Assembly: GCA_024195265.1 (NCBI GenBank) | Contig: JAJLRJ010000006.1 | Span: 10,495,353 to 10,559,352, forward strand | Origin: Dendrophyllia cribrosa | Taxonomy: Eukaryota; Cnidaria; Anthozoa; Scleractinia; Dendrophylliidae | DNA length: 64,000 nt | Direction: 5' to 3' | Shown here: one piece after another, positions 47,201-56,684 of the stretch | How positions within the stretch are numbered: the first letter of the stretch is position 1 | How the letters are laid out: each line of letters starts with the position of its first letter | The notes under the pieces: model-generated | Databases searched by the model: none | Told to the model about the DNA's origin: nothing | Seen by the model: only the letters and a program-made list of their open reading frames with translations | Translations under genes and position numbers: made by a program

Positions 47201-50200
47201 TAACCGATAAAATTGGTAAGCAAGGGAATAAAGCATTTTAATCTGTGCACATGCACCGAACCGTGAAACCATCCCTTTAAGTACTCGGCGCGATGTTCAT
47301 TTCCTTCTATAGATCATTTCCGGCAGGAGCGGAACTCGATCAGTTTTGTGAAAGATGTACTATTGGAAATCACTCGCCATATTCTAAGCGCATTCGTCGT
47401 TTTTCTTCAAATAAATACGTTATCGTAATCATAATAATGCTTTCAGAAAATATATAATAATTTGTTAGGGTTTAAATGAGGCACAGAGCAATAAAAGGCA
47501 CAAAGCAAGGTGATGTTTTTGAACGAAATCGAATCACGCAAAAAAGAAAACGTTTAACGCACCTAGCGGTAAAGTCAAGTACAAAACAATATGATAAAAT
47601 ACAATTTTATTTTACTCATAATAATAGATATATACATTTTACAAGAACACACTAAACAAGAAAAACTACAGATAATAATATAATACTGATAAAATATAAA
47701 TTAACATTAGAGCCTGGAGGCTAAATTAACCAAAGAGTTTTCAAGTTAGCCTCCAGCCATTTTATTTTAATACAGGAATAAAGGTAAAGGAAATCAAAGA
47801 AAGAGTATTGAAGTTAACTTAACAATTTTATGAAAATAGGAAGAAATTTTAAACAGAATATAAAAAACTTAGTTATGACCTTATAGGTTCATGACCTTAT
47901 AGGTACGGTTGCCTCATTAAAAAACTCATTAAAGAAACTCTAACATTACTTAAGGTCATTCCTTAGTATTGCATTGCGCATCACGTACTGCGCATAATTT
48001 ATTGCGTCATTAGCGCGCGCACGAGCGCGCGCACAGTCCGAACCAAGTAGGTTTCCTTTGAGGTTAAGTTGGCCAAATGAATAAGAGATTGTTTTCTCCT
48101 AAACGAGCACGGTGACCCCTATTTTTTATTAATATAACTTACTCGTTATAGGACTGTAAAAAACATATTTTAAGCAGAAAAAAAGTTTAGTGGTAGAACT
48201 TGTAATAATTCTGTCTTGTAATAAGTCAGCCCTGTACGAATGGTGGTACATGCACTGATCAGGTTAATAAGTATGTTTGCTCCTGTCAAGCAGGATACAG
48301 GGGGAGTGATTGCCAAACAGGTTGGTTTAAATAAAAGTAAAATCTGCAAAGGACCGCAAACCATAATGCTGCTAACGGAATACGTAGGATCTGCGAGAGA
48401 CCTAACCAGCCAAAAAAAAAATGAATAGACATACGTACAATGAACTGCAGGGCTGATCTGACTACGTAAAAAACTAGACTTTGCGAGACACCATTACGAC
48501 AGAAACCGATAAAGTAGGATCGCAACCGTGGACAGCTGTTTCGCTGTTAATCTATTTGCGCTGGCATTCTTGCTGGTGTCATTTGGTTCATGATCGCTAC
48601 ACCGTGCTGAAGAGTCAGTGAAATAACAACGAAACCGCTGTCCACGTTTGCGATCCTACTTTATCGGTTTCTGTCGTAATGGTGTCTCGCAAAGTCTACT
48701 TTTTTTACGTAGTTAGATCAGCCCTGCAGTTCATTGTATGTTGGTTTAAATACATGGTCTATAAGTCAATCACACAAAAAAGGTTCATGACCTTCCAGAC
48801 ATAAGTTGGATTCTGTCATCGTCGTGGTTGGCAAAACGCCATGATACGCGAAACGTTTTCATTTTTCTTAACTGTGTTTTTTTATTCTATATTCTTATTT
48901 CTTTTATATTTAAGTTTCTTATGGGAATTTATAAGAAACAAAGGAATCATGAAACACTTGCAATTTGGGAAAAAAAATACGGGTCACGGCATGTTAGAAA
49001 ATTTGGTACTAATCCAACATGAGGTATTTTTACGTAAACAAATTCTGCCGTGACCTGGAGTCATAAGTAAACCCTTTGTAAATTACGTTTTCTTCTGGAA
49101 CAATTTTTGCTTTACTGTGTAAACAGAGAGAATAAAAACGTATATTTAGTGAGCATTAACACCACAATTTGCTTTCAAGTACCAACACGAATAACTGTTC
49201 AAAATCTATGCTTGGATTCATTCCAGTTTGAGTCACAATAAAATGAAATGTGTTACAGATGAAAAGCGCAGTGCAGACATCCTCTTTTTACTTAAGTTTG
49301 GACGTTTAAATGTTGGGACACCTCACCTTGTTCAGACGTATATTGTGTGTCGCGTCAAGTAGCCTCTTCCCAGGTGCATTTTCTTCGTTCAAAATGGCGC
49401 AATTTAGAAATGTAAAATAACACGGCAAACTAATCCTTACGCGCTCGATGTACATGTCAGAACAATTAAACAATAAAAGTTAATGGTCTTAATTTCTGAA
49501 ATAAAATATAGATAAGCTTATGACAGGGTTGTTAAAGTTTCCTTCAAGACCATTTATGACGTCATATCTGTTGTCATGGTAACTATAACCCTCCAAAGAC
49601 ATACCATTCAAAAGTCAGTTTTTTAAATCTATCTTTAAAACTAACTCGGTTACCTATGTATTATATAAGTGTTTCTAAAAGTTTGCAATATTCTTTAATT
49701 CCTGTGCAAATTTGAAAAAAATCTGTATGGTGGAAATCGAGATAAATCGAAAAAGGCCTTTTATATATTTAAAAAAATTCCACTCTACAGTTTTTTTCTA
49801 AAATGTCTCAAATGTTAGATAAAGTTGAATGCTACTTGCATGAAAAATTTCAACATAGGTCACCGAGCAAAGTCTTGAGATAAAAAGGAATATTTTATGC
49901 ACGATTTATTTCCGGTTCGCGCGATTTTACGCAGTATTTTCATTTCCGGTGAGCTGCGCGCGCTTCGTTCCAAAGGGCGCAGGCGGTCTTGTCTCTGTTG
50001 TCGTATGTTTCTATTGTGTTCCTTAATCCCAGCGTTCATGGTTTCGGTTGCTCGCCTTCCGCAGGTCTAAGAACACAGCAGATGTAATTTGCTTGTTTTC
50101 CATTGCCTCAGCTGGGAGTTCATTACGTCATCCACAATGGCCGCCAATATGGTCGTCATCTTCTTATTATTACTCATCATATGTTCGACTACCATTCTGT

Positions 50201-53200
50201 TCCTTTTCAGCGTGCTTGGCTCCTTTGGGAATGCAAAACCGTAGGATAACGTCAGCTCAGTTATCCGCTTCCTCTCAATATGATGGGTATCATTCCCCTG
50301 ACCTCGCGAGACTGGAAAACCAGAAAAGCGGATATTACCAATCGGCGTGGTCAGTGGGAGGGGGACAGAATAACCAAAATCAGTGGATACAGATTGATCT
50401 GAGAATTAAAACACGAGTCACGCACGTGGCCACTCAGGGCCGGAGAAATACCAACCAATGGATAACAAAATATAAATTGCAGTTCGGCGACGATGGAAGT
50501 TCCTTCCAGGTTTTTAAGCAGGAGGGGTACAGCGTAGACAAGGTAGAATAAAGTTTATATAATACATTGTATTGTTCTTGATCGCTCTGCATACATTCTC
50601 AAGTGGAAAATCTTTCAAACTGTTCAGTTCATTAATCTTCAGGGTAGAATCGACTCTTCATAGAGAATTGATAAGCGGCTGAGAAGAAACGGGCTTGTAG
50701 AGAGTCGGTAGAGAGGAAACCGTAGTTTCTCGGCATGTATATTGTGCAAGGAAGGCAAATTCGTGAGTGTCAAAGAAGTGGGGAATGATTGCCTACTTTG
50801 ACTTCATTTAGAAGCAATCGGACAACTTCCGGTGCGGCATCGAACACATGTACGATAACTTTCTGATATGCAGTGGTAATTAACTTGGGCAGGAATTACT
50901 GCGTGGGTATGGGGTGGGGTTGAATGTGGTCCGGTAGTTAAAAACCTGAAAGCCTTAGCAATCCTCGGTAGGAAAAAAGATGGCGACTGGTACATTTACC
51001 CATAATTCTTAGCGCACAAAAACCTTAACAACGTTCATAAAAATGTAAAGAAAAGTTATAAAATCTTCAAACCTAGTCTACACATTGTCCTTAGTACTGG
51101 AACAAATATTGTAAAAATTTGGCTTTTTTTGTGCCTTATATGCTGTGTTAGGTCCGCAAGGTATTGTGGTAAAATGAACAGCCGCCATCTTTTTTCTTAC
51201 GGTGGATTGTTGTAACTTGTGTAGCCAGTAAATCCGCCATTAAATATAAGTAACCGAATAATTAACTTAAGATTTTAGCATTTAACTATTTATTTTAGAA
51301 TTTTATTACTAATACATTGGTAGAATAATTTGTACTATAATCAGTATAGTGTTAAGGAGGATTTTAGCATTTTATAAGAATTTTATACTATTATATTTTT
51401 AGGATAACTTGTATCATAATTACTAGAAGTAATCACAGATTAAAGTGCGTCTCCTTAGGTACCTCGTTGTCAGTGACATGGCATTTGCGTTTCAGGCATG
51501 TTTCTGGTTCTTTCTTAATTTAGGGCCGGCTTGTAGTTGTGGAACGTTGTACGTTGTCGAACGAGCTGTCAGAGCACGAGGCAGCAAAAAAAGTGCGCAG
51601 GTCAAAACGCGCTAAGCATGCGGGATACTATTGTGACGTTTTAAGATGGCGCAGATTTGGTACCGACACTTTTCTCGATTCGTTCCGCCTAGCCGACAAG
51701 ATTAGGAAGCGTCTCCTTCGTCGACGCAATTACAGTGTCCCCAATTAGTCCATATGGGCTAAACAGATTGACACTTAAATAAAGTTCTTACTTTACTTAC
51801 TTACTTAAAAAAAAACGTTGAGTGGGAATTGGTATCCATTCTCCATCCATTCTACTGCCATTCTGTTCTTTAGGTGTTTGTAGGCAACAGTGATCAGGAA
51901 ACCGTCGTGAAACATGCTCTAGTTCCGCCAATCAAAGCACAATATGTCAGGCTGGCACCAACAGAATGGTTCAACCATATATCATTGAGAATGGAACTCT
52001 ACGGATGTTTAGGTACTGTGCTCTTAAAACCCTTAGTAAACAAGTACTGCTCAGCAACTTTTGCATGTGAATATATAAAATATAGTTAATATGCATGTGA
52101 ATAACTTTGATAAACATCCACTAAAATTATTTTAAAGAACTTGATAAAACCTTTTTTAATACATTAATACTATAAAATATTATTTCATTTAAGCATTAAC
52201 TTAGTTATTTATAGGCTATAGACGTCCTTTAGGATTTGTTAACGTGTGATAAGAACTATGCAATATTATCTGACAATAATATTCACCAGAACCTTGCGTC
52301 ATTGTCTATCCGCTCATGATGAAACTCGCACTTGTGGAGAACTACAGTCAACACTGAATATGCTCGGCATGAACGGTGTATTTGTTTGTTTGTTTTTCTA
52401 TTTATTTTTTATTTATTTTGGAATGCACGCATTGCCGACCTATGGTTGTATACTTTGGTACAGTGCAGCCGAAAAGGGTAGGATGTTTTAGCCTTTTGGT
52501 GTGAAATTTGGTCAGAATAGGTTATACAATTGTAGACATGCAGTGACCTTGGGTAGGATTATGGTTAGGGTTAGGTTAAGGGCATTTTTGCCAACTAGTG
52601 TGAAAAAGAGCATAGAGTTTTGCCATTTTGCATTCTAAGGGGAAGTTGTAAGTAAGCCATGATCGCTGATATAAATAGGTCTAAAAACTAAGGCCTTAGG
52701 GTTTTAATAGGCTACTTAGAATCGATCATTGAAGTATTTTGCCGTTCCGTTGAGAAGGCATTCTTTATATCCGTAGAAAACATTCAAGCCCTTGGTATGG
52801 AAAGCGGCGCAATAGCGGACTCGCAACTAACAGCATCTTCAGAATTCAACGTCTACCATGGATCACAACAATCAAGATTACATACCAAAGAAACTTCAGT
52901 GTATGTGATAGGTGGATGGGCAAGTTTGACGAACGATGTAAATCAATGGCTTCAAATAGATCTTGGTAAAATCTCAAATGTAACGCAAGTTGCTACACAG
53001 GGAAGAAATGGCTACATTCATTTGCAATGTGTAACAAAGTACAAGTTGCAGTATAGTGATAACGGAGCGACTTTCTTGTTTTACAAGAGACAAGGGCAGT
53101 CTATAGACGCGGTAAGCCACTACTCTTGCCATTGTCTTGGGGTATTAGCGGGACGCTGTCCCACTGTCTTGGGGTGTTCACCGAAATAACAAACTTTCGT

Positions 53201-56200
53201 TCATCTTGTTCCATGTTATATCGCTTAATGACACTATACAACTTAATTGGATAAATAGATTCTTTAGAGCAAATTAAAACAGAAGCAACAACTTGGAGAT
53301 AACGTGCAGGATTGCAAGGATGGAAGTGGATGGTTACACTTCATCAAACGGTCATCAGGCGGGCAAGAATTTATTTTGTCTCTTTAGTTAACAATTATGT
53401 TTTCATCACTTTTGGAGATTTTTTCTTTTTTTCAAGATAAATTAAAGCATGTTTAACTCTTTCACTCCCAGGGGCAATTATGGAGACATGTAGTGTTGTT
53501 CTAATTTTTGAGTCTGTTGATGAAATCCTATGATGTGACCATTCAAATGAAACCTCTTCAGCAGTACTTTTGCATGGTACCATTTGTTCTAACTTTTGAG
53601 TCTGTTGATGAAATCCTATGGTGTAACCATTCAAATGAAACCTCTTCAGCAGTACTTTTGCATGGTACCATTTGTTCTAACTTTTAAGTCTGTGGATGAA
53701 ATCCTATGGTGTAACCATTCAAATGAAACCTCTTCAGCAGTACTTTTGCATGGTACCATTTGTTCTAACTTTTGAGTCTGTTGATGAAATCCTATGGTGT
53801 AACCATTCAAATGAAACCTCTTCAGCAGTACTTTTGCATGGTACCATTTGTTCTAACTTTTAAGTCTGTGGATGAAATCCTATGGTGTAACCATTCAAAT
53901 GAAACCTCTTCAGCAGTACTTTTGCATGGTACCATTTGTTCTAACTTTTGAGTCTGTTGACGAAATCCTATGGTGTGACCATTCAAATGAAACCTCTTCA
54001 GCAGTACTTTTGCATGGTACCATTTGTTCTAACTTTTGAGTCTGTTGATGAAATCCTATGGTGTAACCATTCAAATGAAACCTCTTCAGCAGTACTTTTG
54101 CATGGTACCATTTGTTCTAACTTTTAAGTCTGTGGATGAAATCCTATGGTGTAACCATTCAAATGAAACCTCTTCAGCAGTACTTTTGCATGGTACCATT
54201 TGTTCTAACTTTTGAGTCTGTTGATGAAATCCTATGGTGTAACCATTCAAATGAAACCTCTTCAGCAGTACTTTTGCATGGTACCATTTGTTCTAACTTT
54301 TAAGTCTGTGGATGAAATCCTATGGTGTAACCATTCAAATGAAACCTCTTCAGCAGTACTTTTGCATGGTACCATTTGTTCTAACTTTTGAGTCTGCTGA
54401 TGAAATCCTATGGTGTAACCATTCAAATGAAACCTCTTAAGCAGTACTTTTGCATGGTACCATTTGTTCTAACTTTTGAGTCTGTTGATGAAATCCTATG
54501 GTGTGACCATTCAAATGAAACCTCTTCAGCAGTTTTTTTGCATGGCACCATTTGTTTTTCAATATTTTACAAAATTTAATTTACGATTTTTTTTAATTTT
54601 GATGTATGGCACTCTTGGAGTTAAAGGGTTAAGCCCGAAACGTTTGAAAGATGCCACTTATTTTGTCGTTTTACATGTACATAATATATTTAACAGTAGC
54701 AATATGGTGTGCCACGCAATATTTTGATGTTGTCAACATTGTGAAATAAATTAGGTTTTGATAGCAACGATATATGAAAGAGTTTCGGTGATTAGTTAAA
54801 ATGCAGAAGTCCATTCTGGCAGTGCCCATCCCTCCCCCGGGCATAAGTCGGGCATTTACTTATGTTAAAATCCCGGGTGTCGGGAATTTAGCCTATCCTC
54901 AGTGTACTTCGGGGCATTTAACATCCTCGTGTTTTCGACCTCAAAGAATCCTGACGAGAAATCTGTTGCGAACTCGCTCTAGGCGGTCACTCACTAGAAG
55001 GCAAATTGAAAGAAAACACTTTTCTTTTGACTTAGTTTGCCTTCAAATAAGATTCGAAGGATTTTCCTTGTCCATTTTTACCGACACACCGGAGCATCTG
55101 CACAGCGTTTTTGTCCCCGCGATGGGTAAATTGCCAATTTTTTTCACAAAATGCTCATGCCTCGGGGGTTGTAACGAGGGGAACACGGGCACTGCTGAAA
55201 TTCACTGATGCATAATTATTAACAATTTTAATTGTTAATATTCAGGTTTTTGTTGCCAACTTCGACCGTGATACCATCGTCTATCAGCATCTAAATCCAC
55301 CAATCACGGCACGATACTTGCGAATAAGGCCAACAGAGTGGCTGAATCATATATCGATGAGGGTGGAGCTCTACACTAACCGAGGTATTGATTGATTGAT
55401 TGATTGATTGGCATAAAGACAGATTGATTGTTTAACATATTGATAGAAAGTAGCAATTGAAAAGTATGGTGAGCATGGTGATTTATGGTCGTTAGTGTCG
55501 ATGGGGGAAGGGGGGTACTCCCTATAATAGGCTATACGGGAATGAAAGTAAAATCTGCAAAAGACTGCAAACGACAATGCTGCTAAAAGTAAGACTACGA
55601 GCAGTCCCTCTTTCCCAGCTTGGTCCGTCGAACGAGAAAACCAGCTTGGTCCGTCGAGCGAGAAAAGAAAAAACATCGGCGAGCGGTTTTCGCGCGGCCA
55701 TTTTCCACTCACCAATGTTTTTTTTTTCGTTTCTCGCCAGTGGTTTCTCGCTAGACGGACTAAGCTTGGAAAGAGGGACTGCTCGTAGTCTAGCTAAAAG
55801 TATACGTAGGATCTGCAAGAAACCTAATCAGCTAAAAAATGAACAAACATACAATAAACTGCAAGGCTGATCTGACAACGTAAAAAAGTTGACTTTGCGT
55901 GATACGAATACGACAGAAACAGATAAAGTAGGGTTGCAACCGTAGACAGCTGTTTCGCTCTTATTGGAACTCGTCAGCCGCAAACTAAATGGCGCCCGCA
56001 AATAGATTACACTTTTATTGATTTCGAAGTTTCTTGTTTATCGTCGCCATGGTTATATCAATTTTACCAGAAAATACATCTTGCCAAACTTCAATTCAAA
56101 ACCAGTTAGCGGTGAAAATTCCACGTTGATCTGACTTGGAGAAGACCGCGGTTAAAAGCCGATTGAAAAATGTAGGTATGATCTCCAGAAAACTGTATCG

Positions 56201-56684
56201 AAACACGTTAACCCTTTCACTCCCAGAGTCAATTATAGAGACATGTCATGTAGTTCTAACTTTTGAGTCTGTGGACGAAATCCTATGGTGTGACCATTCA
56301 AATGAAACCTCTTCGGCAGTACTTTTGCATGGTACCATTCAATATTTCACAAAATGAAATTTGGGAATTTTCTTGAATTTTGATGTTTGGCACTCTTGGG
56401 AGTGAAAGGGTTAAAATAATAGGAACCAATTCTAAAACATACATGTCATGTTCTGTCATGTGGCTGAATACCCTAAAAGGTACCGTGATAATTCTAACGG
56501 TGATCATTTTAGATTTTAGTACCCTAAATGGTACCAATGTACCAATTTTGACACCTTAAAAGGTGCGACGAGCACCCCCGTTATTTTTATTCTTCTTTAC
56601 ATTGTTTTTGTCGAACTGTTGTTAATTGTCGAGGTTGATGAGTAAAATGCTCATTTTTTCCTTGCAGAAGACACTATGAATTGA
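43914..56684 (+). CDS. Secreted PAN/apple - EGF - two F5/8 type C domain protein, 7 exons, 478 aa
   Basis: Exons 43914-44285, 46108-46222, 50211-50542, 51874-52012, 52789-53111, 55246-55384 and 56668-56684 splice in one frame. Order: signal peptide (MFQLRLFVTLFLI...), PAN/apple domain with CEVDKPRDCALACLNNPPC and CELL cysteines, one six-cysteine EGF domain, and two discoidin (F5/8 type C) domains. Each discoidin domain is encoded by two exons with identical phases 1-0-1 (332+139 and 323+139 bp), a duplicated module. Such domains bind carbohydrate, lipid or matrix, so an extracellular adhesion or matrix role is likely; the ligand is unknown. A second EGF-like exon at 48230-48320 does not fit the frame and is probably skipped. 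Domain 2 lacks both terminal cysteines that domain 1 keeps. The protein ends EDTMN. Confidence 0.88.
44286..44918 (+). other. Intron 1, first part
   Basis: No recognisable repeat or exon. Confidence 0.5.
44919..45988 (+). mobile_element. TIR DNA element carrying a RecQ-helicase fragment
   Basis: TAGCCTGTGAACAGGCTTCTT at the left is mirrored by AAGAAGCCTGTTCACAGGCTA at the right. Inner arms of over 100 bp also match (GGCGAAGCCTGTGGACT / AGTCCACAGGCTT). TTATAAGT occurs on both sides as a possible 8-bp target duplication. Inside is a truncated RecQ-like ORF and a dispersed repeat shared with 2000-2100. No transposase is seen, so it is a deletion derivative. Confidence 0.8.
45204..45485 (+). pseudogene. 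RecQ-like helicase N-terminal fragment inside TIR element
   Basis: The 93-codon ORF reads DFEKALSDSLRNFSLI, then LKEEQKLCLKSV and DVFGILPTGF, the conserved N-terminal region and start of Walker A of RecQ-type DEAD/DEAH helicases. The Walker A continues TKQQ rather than GKS, and the similarity then stops, so the ATP site is lost. Non-functional cargo of the transposon rather than a host gene. Confidence 0.7.
46108..46222 (+). CDS. PAN-EGF-discoidin gene exon 2 (EGF domain)
   Basis: 115 bp, phase 0 to 1. Encodes PCSSSPCKNAATC...HHCICAPGYTDSYC with all six EGF cysteines. Donor GTGAGT. Confidence 0.9.
46255..46690 (+). repeat. Intronic segment duplicated at 48830-49275
   Basis: CATGATACGCGAAACG, TTTATAAGAA(T/A)CAAAGGAATC and GAGTCACAATAAA(G/A)TGAAATG occur in the same order in both places. 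The intron downstream of the EGF exon was therefore duplicated together with, presumably, the exon. Confidence 0.8.
46691..46887. other. G-rich spacer
   Basis: 46757-46850 is a run of GGGAGGGTGGGG-type sequence. No exon. Confidence 0.5.
46888..47276 (-). mobile_element. TTAA-type MITE with short conserved ORF, copy 1
   Basis: The ends GAGGGTTTCACGGTTCGG and CCGAACCGTGAAACCATCCCT face each other. TTAA follows at 47277-47280, while the left TTAA has decayed. The minus strand contains a 68-codon ORF (47139-46933) that recurs nearly unchanged in the copy at 61623-62032. Confidence 0.85.
46933..47139 (-). CDS. Short conserved ORF in the TTAA MITE (MTKIHRKFQRITPTKS...)
   Basis: Shares KTFDPKDLFYALVAFM and HIGMYNHPF with 61760-61963. 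I do not recognise the family. It may be the N-terminal remnant of a transposase from the autonomous parent, or only conserved because the copies are recent. Confidence 0.35.
   Translation of the reverse strand: MTKIHRKFQRITPTKSTLNKTFDPKDLFYALVAFMAHIGMYNHPFTIFTGKFLAIVIYSLSIGLNNEI
47277..48229 (+). other. Intron sequence, nothing coding
   Basis: Contains a short hairpin GCCTGGAGGCTAA/TTAGCCTCCAGCC (47709-47758), a 16-bp duplication ATGACCTTATAGGT (about 47876-47912) and a GCGCGCACGAGCGCGCGC palindrome near 48013. Confidence 0.5.
48230..48320 (+). pseudogene. Degenerate second EGF exon (likely skipped)
   Basis: Encodes PCTNGGTCTDQVNKYVCSCQ and AGYRGSDCQT, clearly EGF, but with five cysteines; the first is missing. 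The reading frame requires phase 0 at its start, while exon 2 ends in phase 1. The acceptor AATAAGTCAG lacks a pyrimidine tract, and the donor GTTGGT is weak. Exon 2 to exon 3 (50211) joins perfectly in phase 1 if this exon is left out. Confidence 0.7.
48333..48739. mobile_element. SINE-like or foldback insertion with 12-13-bp target duplication
   Basis: GTTGGTTTAAATA occurs at 48321-48333 and 48740-48752, bracketing about 407 bp. The insert begins AAAGTAAAATCTGC and has long inverted arms (about 48437-48545 and 48628-48738). A second copy lies at about 55545-55975. The long target duplication suggests insertion by target-primed reverse transcription. The duplicated target includes the splice donor of the EGF pseudo-exon. 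Confidence 0.75.
48830..49275 (+). repeat. Second copy of the duplicated intronic segment
   Basis: Paralogous to 46255-46690, in the same orientation and order. A roughly 50-bp insert is seen near 48965-49015. Confidence 0.8.
49276..50210 (+). other. Intron before discoidin domain 1
   Basis: No exon or classified repeat. Ends with the acceptor TCCTTTTCAG. Confidence 0.5.
50211..50542 (+). CDS. Exon 3: discoidin domain 1, first part
   Basis: 332 bp, phase 1 to 0. ACLAPLGMQNRRITSAQLSA, then WIQIDL and THVATQGR, the canonical F5/8 type C signature, ending YSVDK|GTAGAA. Confidence 0.92.
50543..51873 (+). other. Intron, includes a retroelement-like 3' end
   Basis: 51440-51805 has an ORF rich in Arg (51539-51748) and ends AATAAAGTTCTTACTTTACTTACTTACTT, a (CTTA)n tail typical of some truncated non-LTR elements. 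The rest is unremarkable. Confidence 0.45.
51874..52012 (+). CDS. Exon 4: discoidin domain 1, second part
   Basis: 139 bp, phase 0 to 1. VFVGNSDQETVVKHALVPP, then YVRLAPTEWFNHISLRMELY and GC, the conserved C-terminal end with its closing cysteine. Confidence 0.92.
52013..52788 (+). other. Intron between discoidin domains
   Basis: No repeat recognised apart from short GGTTAGGGTTAGG near 52563. Confidence 0.5.
52789..53111 (+). CDS. Exon 5: discoidin domain 2, first part
   Basis: 323 bp, phase 1 to 0. ALGMESGAIADSQLTASSEF, WLQIDLGKISNVTQVATQGR, ending SIDA|GTAAGC. The usual N-terminal cysteine is absent. Confidence 0.9.
53112..53456 (+). other. Intron, left of the MITE minisatellite
   Basis: Nothing recognised. 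Confidence 0.4.
53457..54628. mobile_element. TTAA-flanked MITE whose 88-bp core is expanded to 12 tandem copies
   Basis: The ends CTCTTTCACTCCCAG and GGAGTTAAAGGG have TTAA on both sides (53453-53456, 54629-54632). They match the one-copy relatives at 56212-56410 and 58340-58551. The core unit (TTCTAACTTTTGAGTCTG ... TTTTGCATGGTACCATTTG) repeats every 88 bp from about 53500 to 54555. Two unit types, GAGTCTGTTG and AAGTCTGTGG, follow G-G-A-G-A-G-G-A-G-A-G-G, so copies 2-6 and 7-11 look like a duplicated five-unit block of 440 bp. The length agrees with 199 bp plus eleven extra units. Confidence 0.92.
54633..55245 (+). other. Intron, ORF 54801-55208 not supported
   Basis: The 135-codon ORF lacks recognisable domains and has no splice sites in phase with neighbours. 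Left unannotated as a gene. Confidence 0.4.
55246..55384 (+). CDS. Exon 6: discoidin domain 2, second part
   Basis: 139 bp, phase 0 to 1. VFVANFDRDTIVYQHLNPP, YLRIRPTEWLNHISMRVELY, then TNR. Same length and phases as exon 4. The closing cysteine is absent. Confidence 0.92.
55385..55544. repeat. (GATT)n microsatellite and spacer
   Basis: GATTGATTGATTGATTGATT at 55389-55410, directly after the donor. Confidence 0.7.
55545..55975. mobile_element. Second, truncated copy of the 48333 element, interrupted by a MITE
   Basis: AAAGTAAAATCTGCAAAAGA and later CTGATCTGACAACGTAAAA, GACAGAAACAGATAAAGTAG and GACAGCTGTTTCGCT follow 48333-48550 in order. It stops about where the central loop of the full copy begins. 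The interruption is 55591-55792. Confidence 0.8.
55591..55792. mobile_element. 202-bp MITE with perfect 9-bp target duplication
   Basis: The ends AGACTACGAGCAGTCCCTCT and its inverse are flanked by GCTAAAAGT at 55582-55590 and 55793-55801. A 9-bp duplication points to a Mutator-like superfamily. ORFs on both strands here are palindrome artefacts. Confidence 0.9.
55976..56207 (+). other. Intron sequence
   Basis: Nothing recognised. Confidence 0.4.
56212..56410 (+). mobile_element. TTAA-flanked MITE, one-copy form
   Basis: CCCTTTCACTCCCAGAG to CTTGGGAGTGAAAGGG, with TTAA at 56208-56211 and 56411-56414. It contains exactly one of the 88-bp units that are amplified at 53457-54628. This is the ancestral state of the family. 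Confidence 0.92.
56411..56667 (+). other. End of last intron
   Basis: Contains palindromic ACCATTTAGGGTAC-like fragments around 56470-56560. Acceptor TTTTTTCCTTGCAG. Confidence 0.5.
56668..56684 (+). CDS. Exon 7: last five codons and stop
   Basis: Completes the split codon as GAA and gives EDTMN, then TGA. Good acceptor; the phase agrees. Confidence 0.75.

Noticed and set aside
53457..54628. CRISPR-like array
   Set aside because: Repeats are contiguous 88-bp units without unique spacers, in animal DNA.
54801..55208. 135-codon ORF in an intron
   Set aside because: No recognisable domain, no compatible splice phase; likely chance or repeat-derived.
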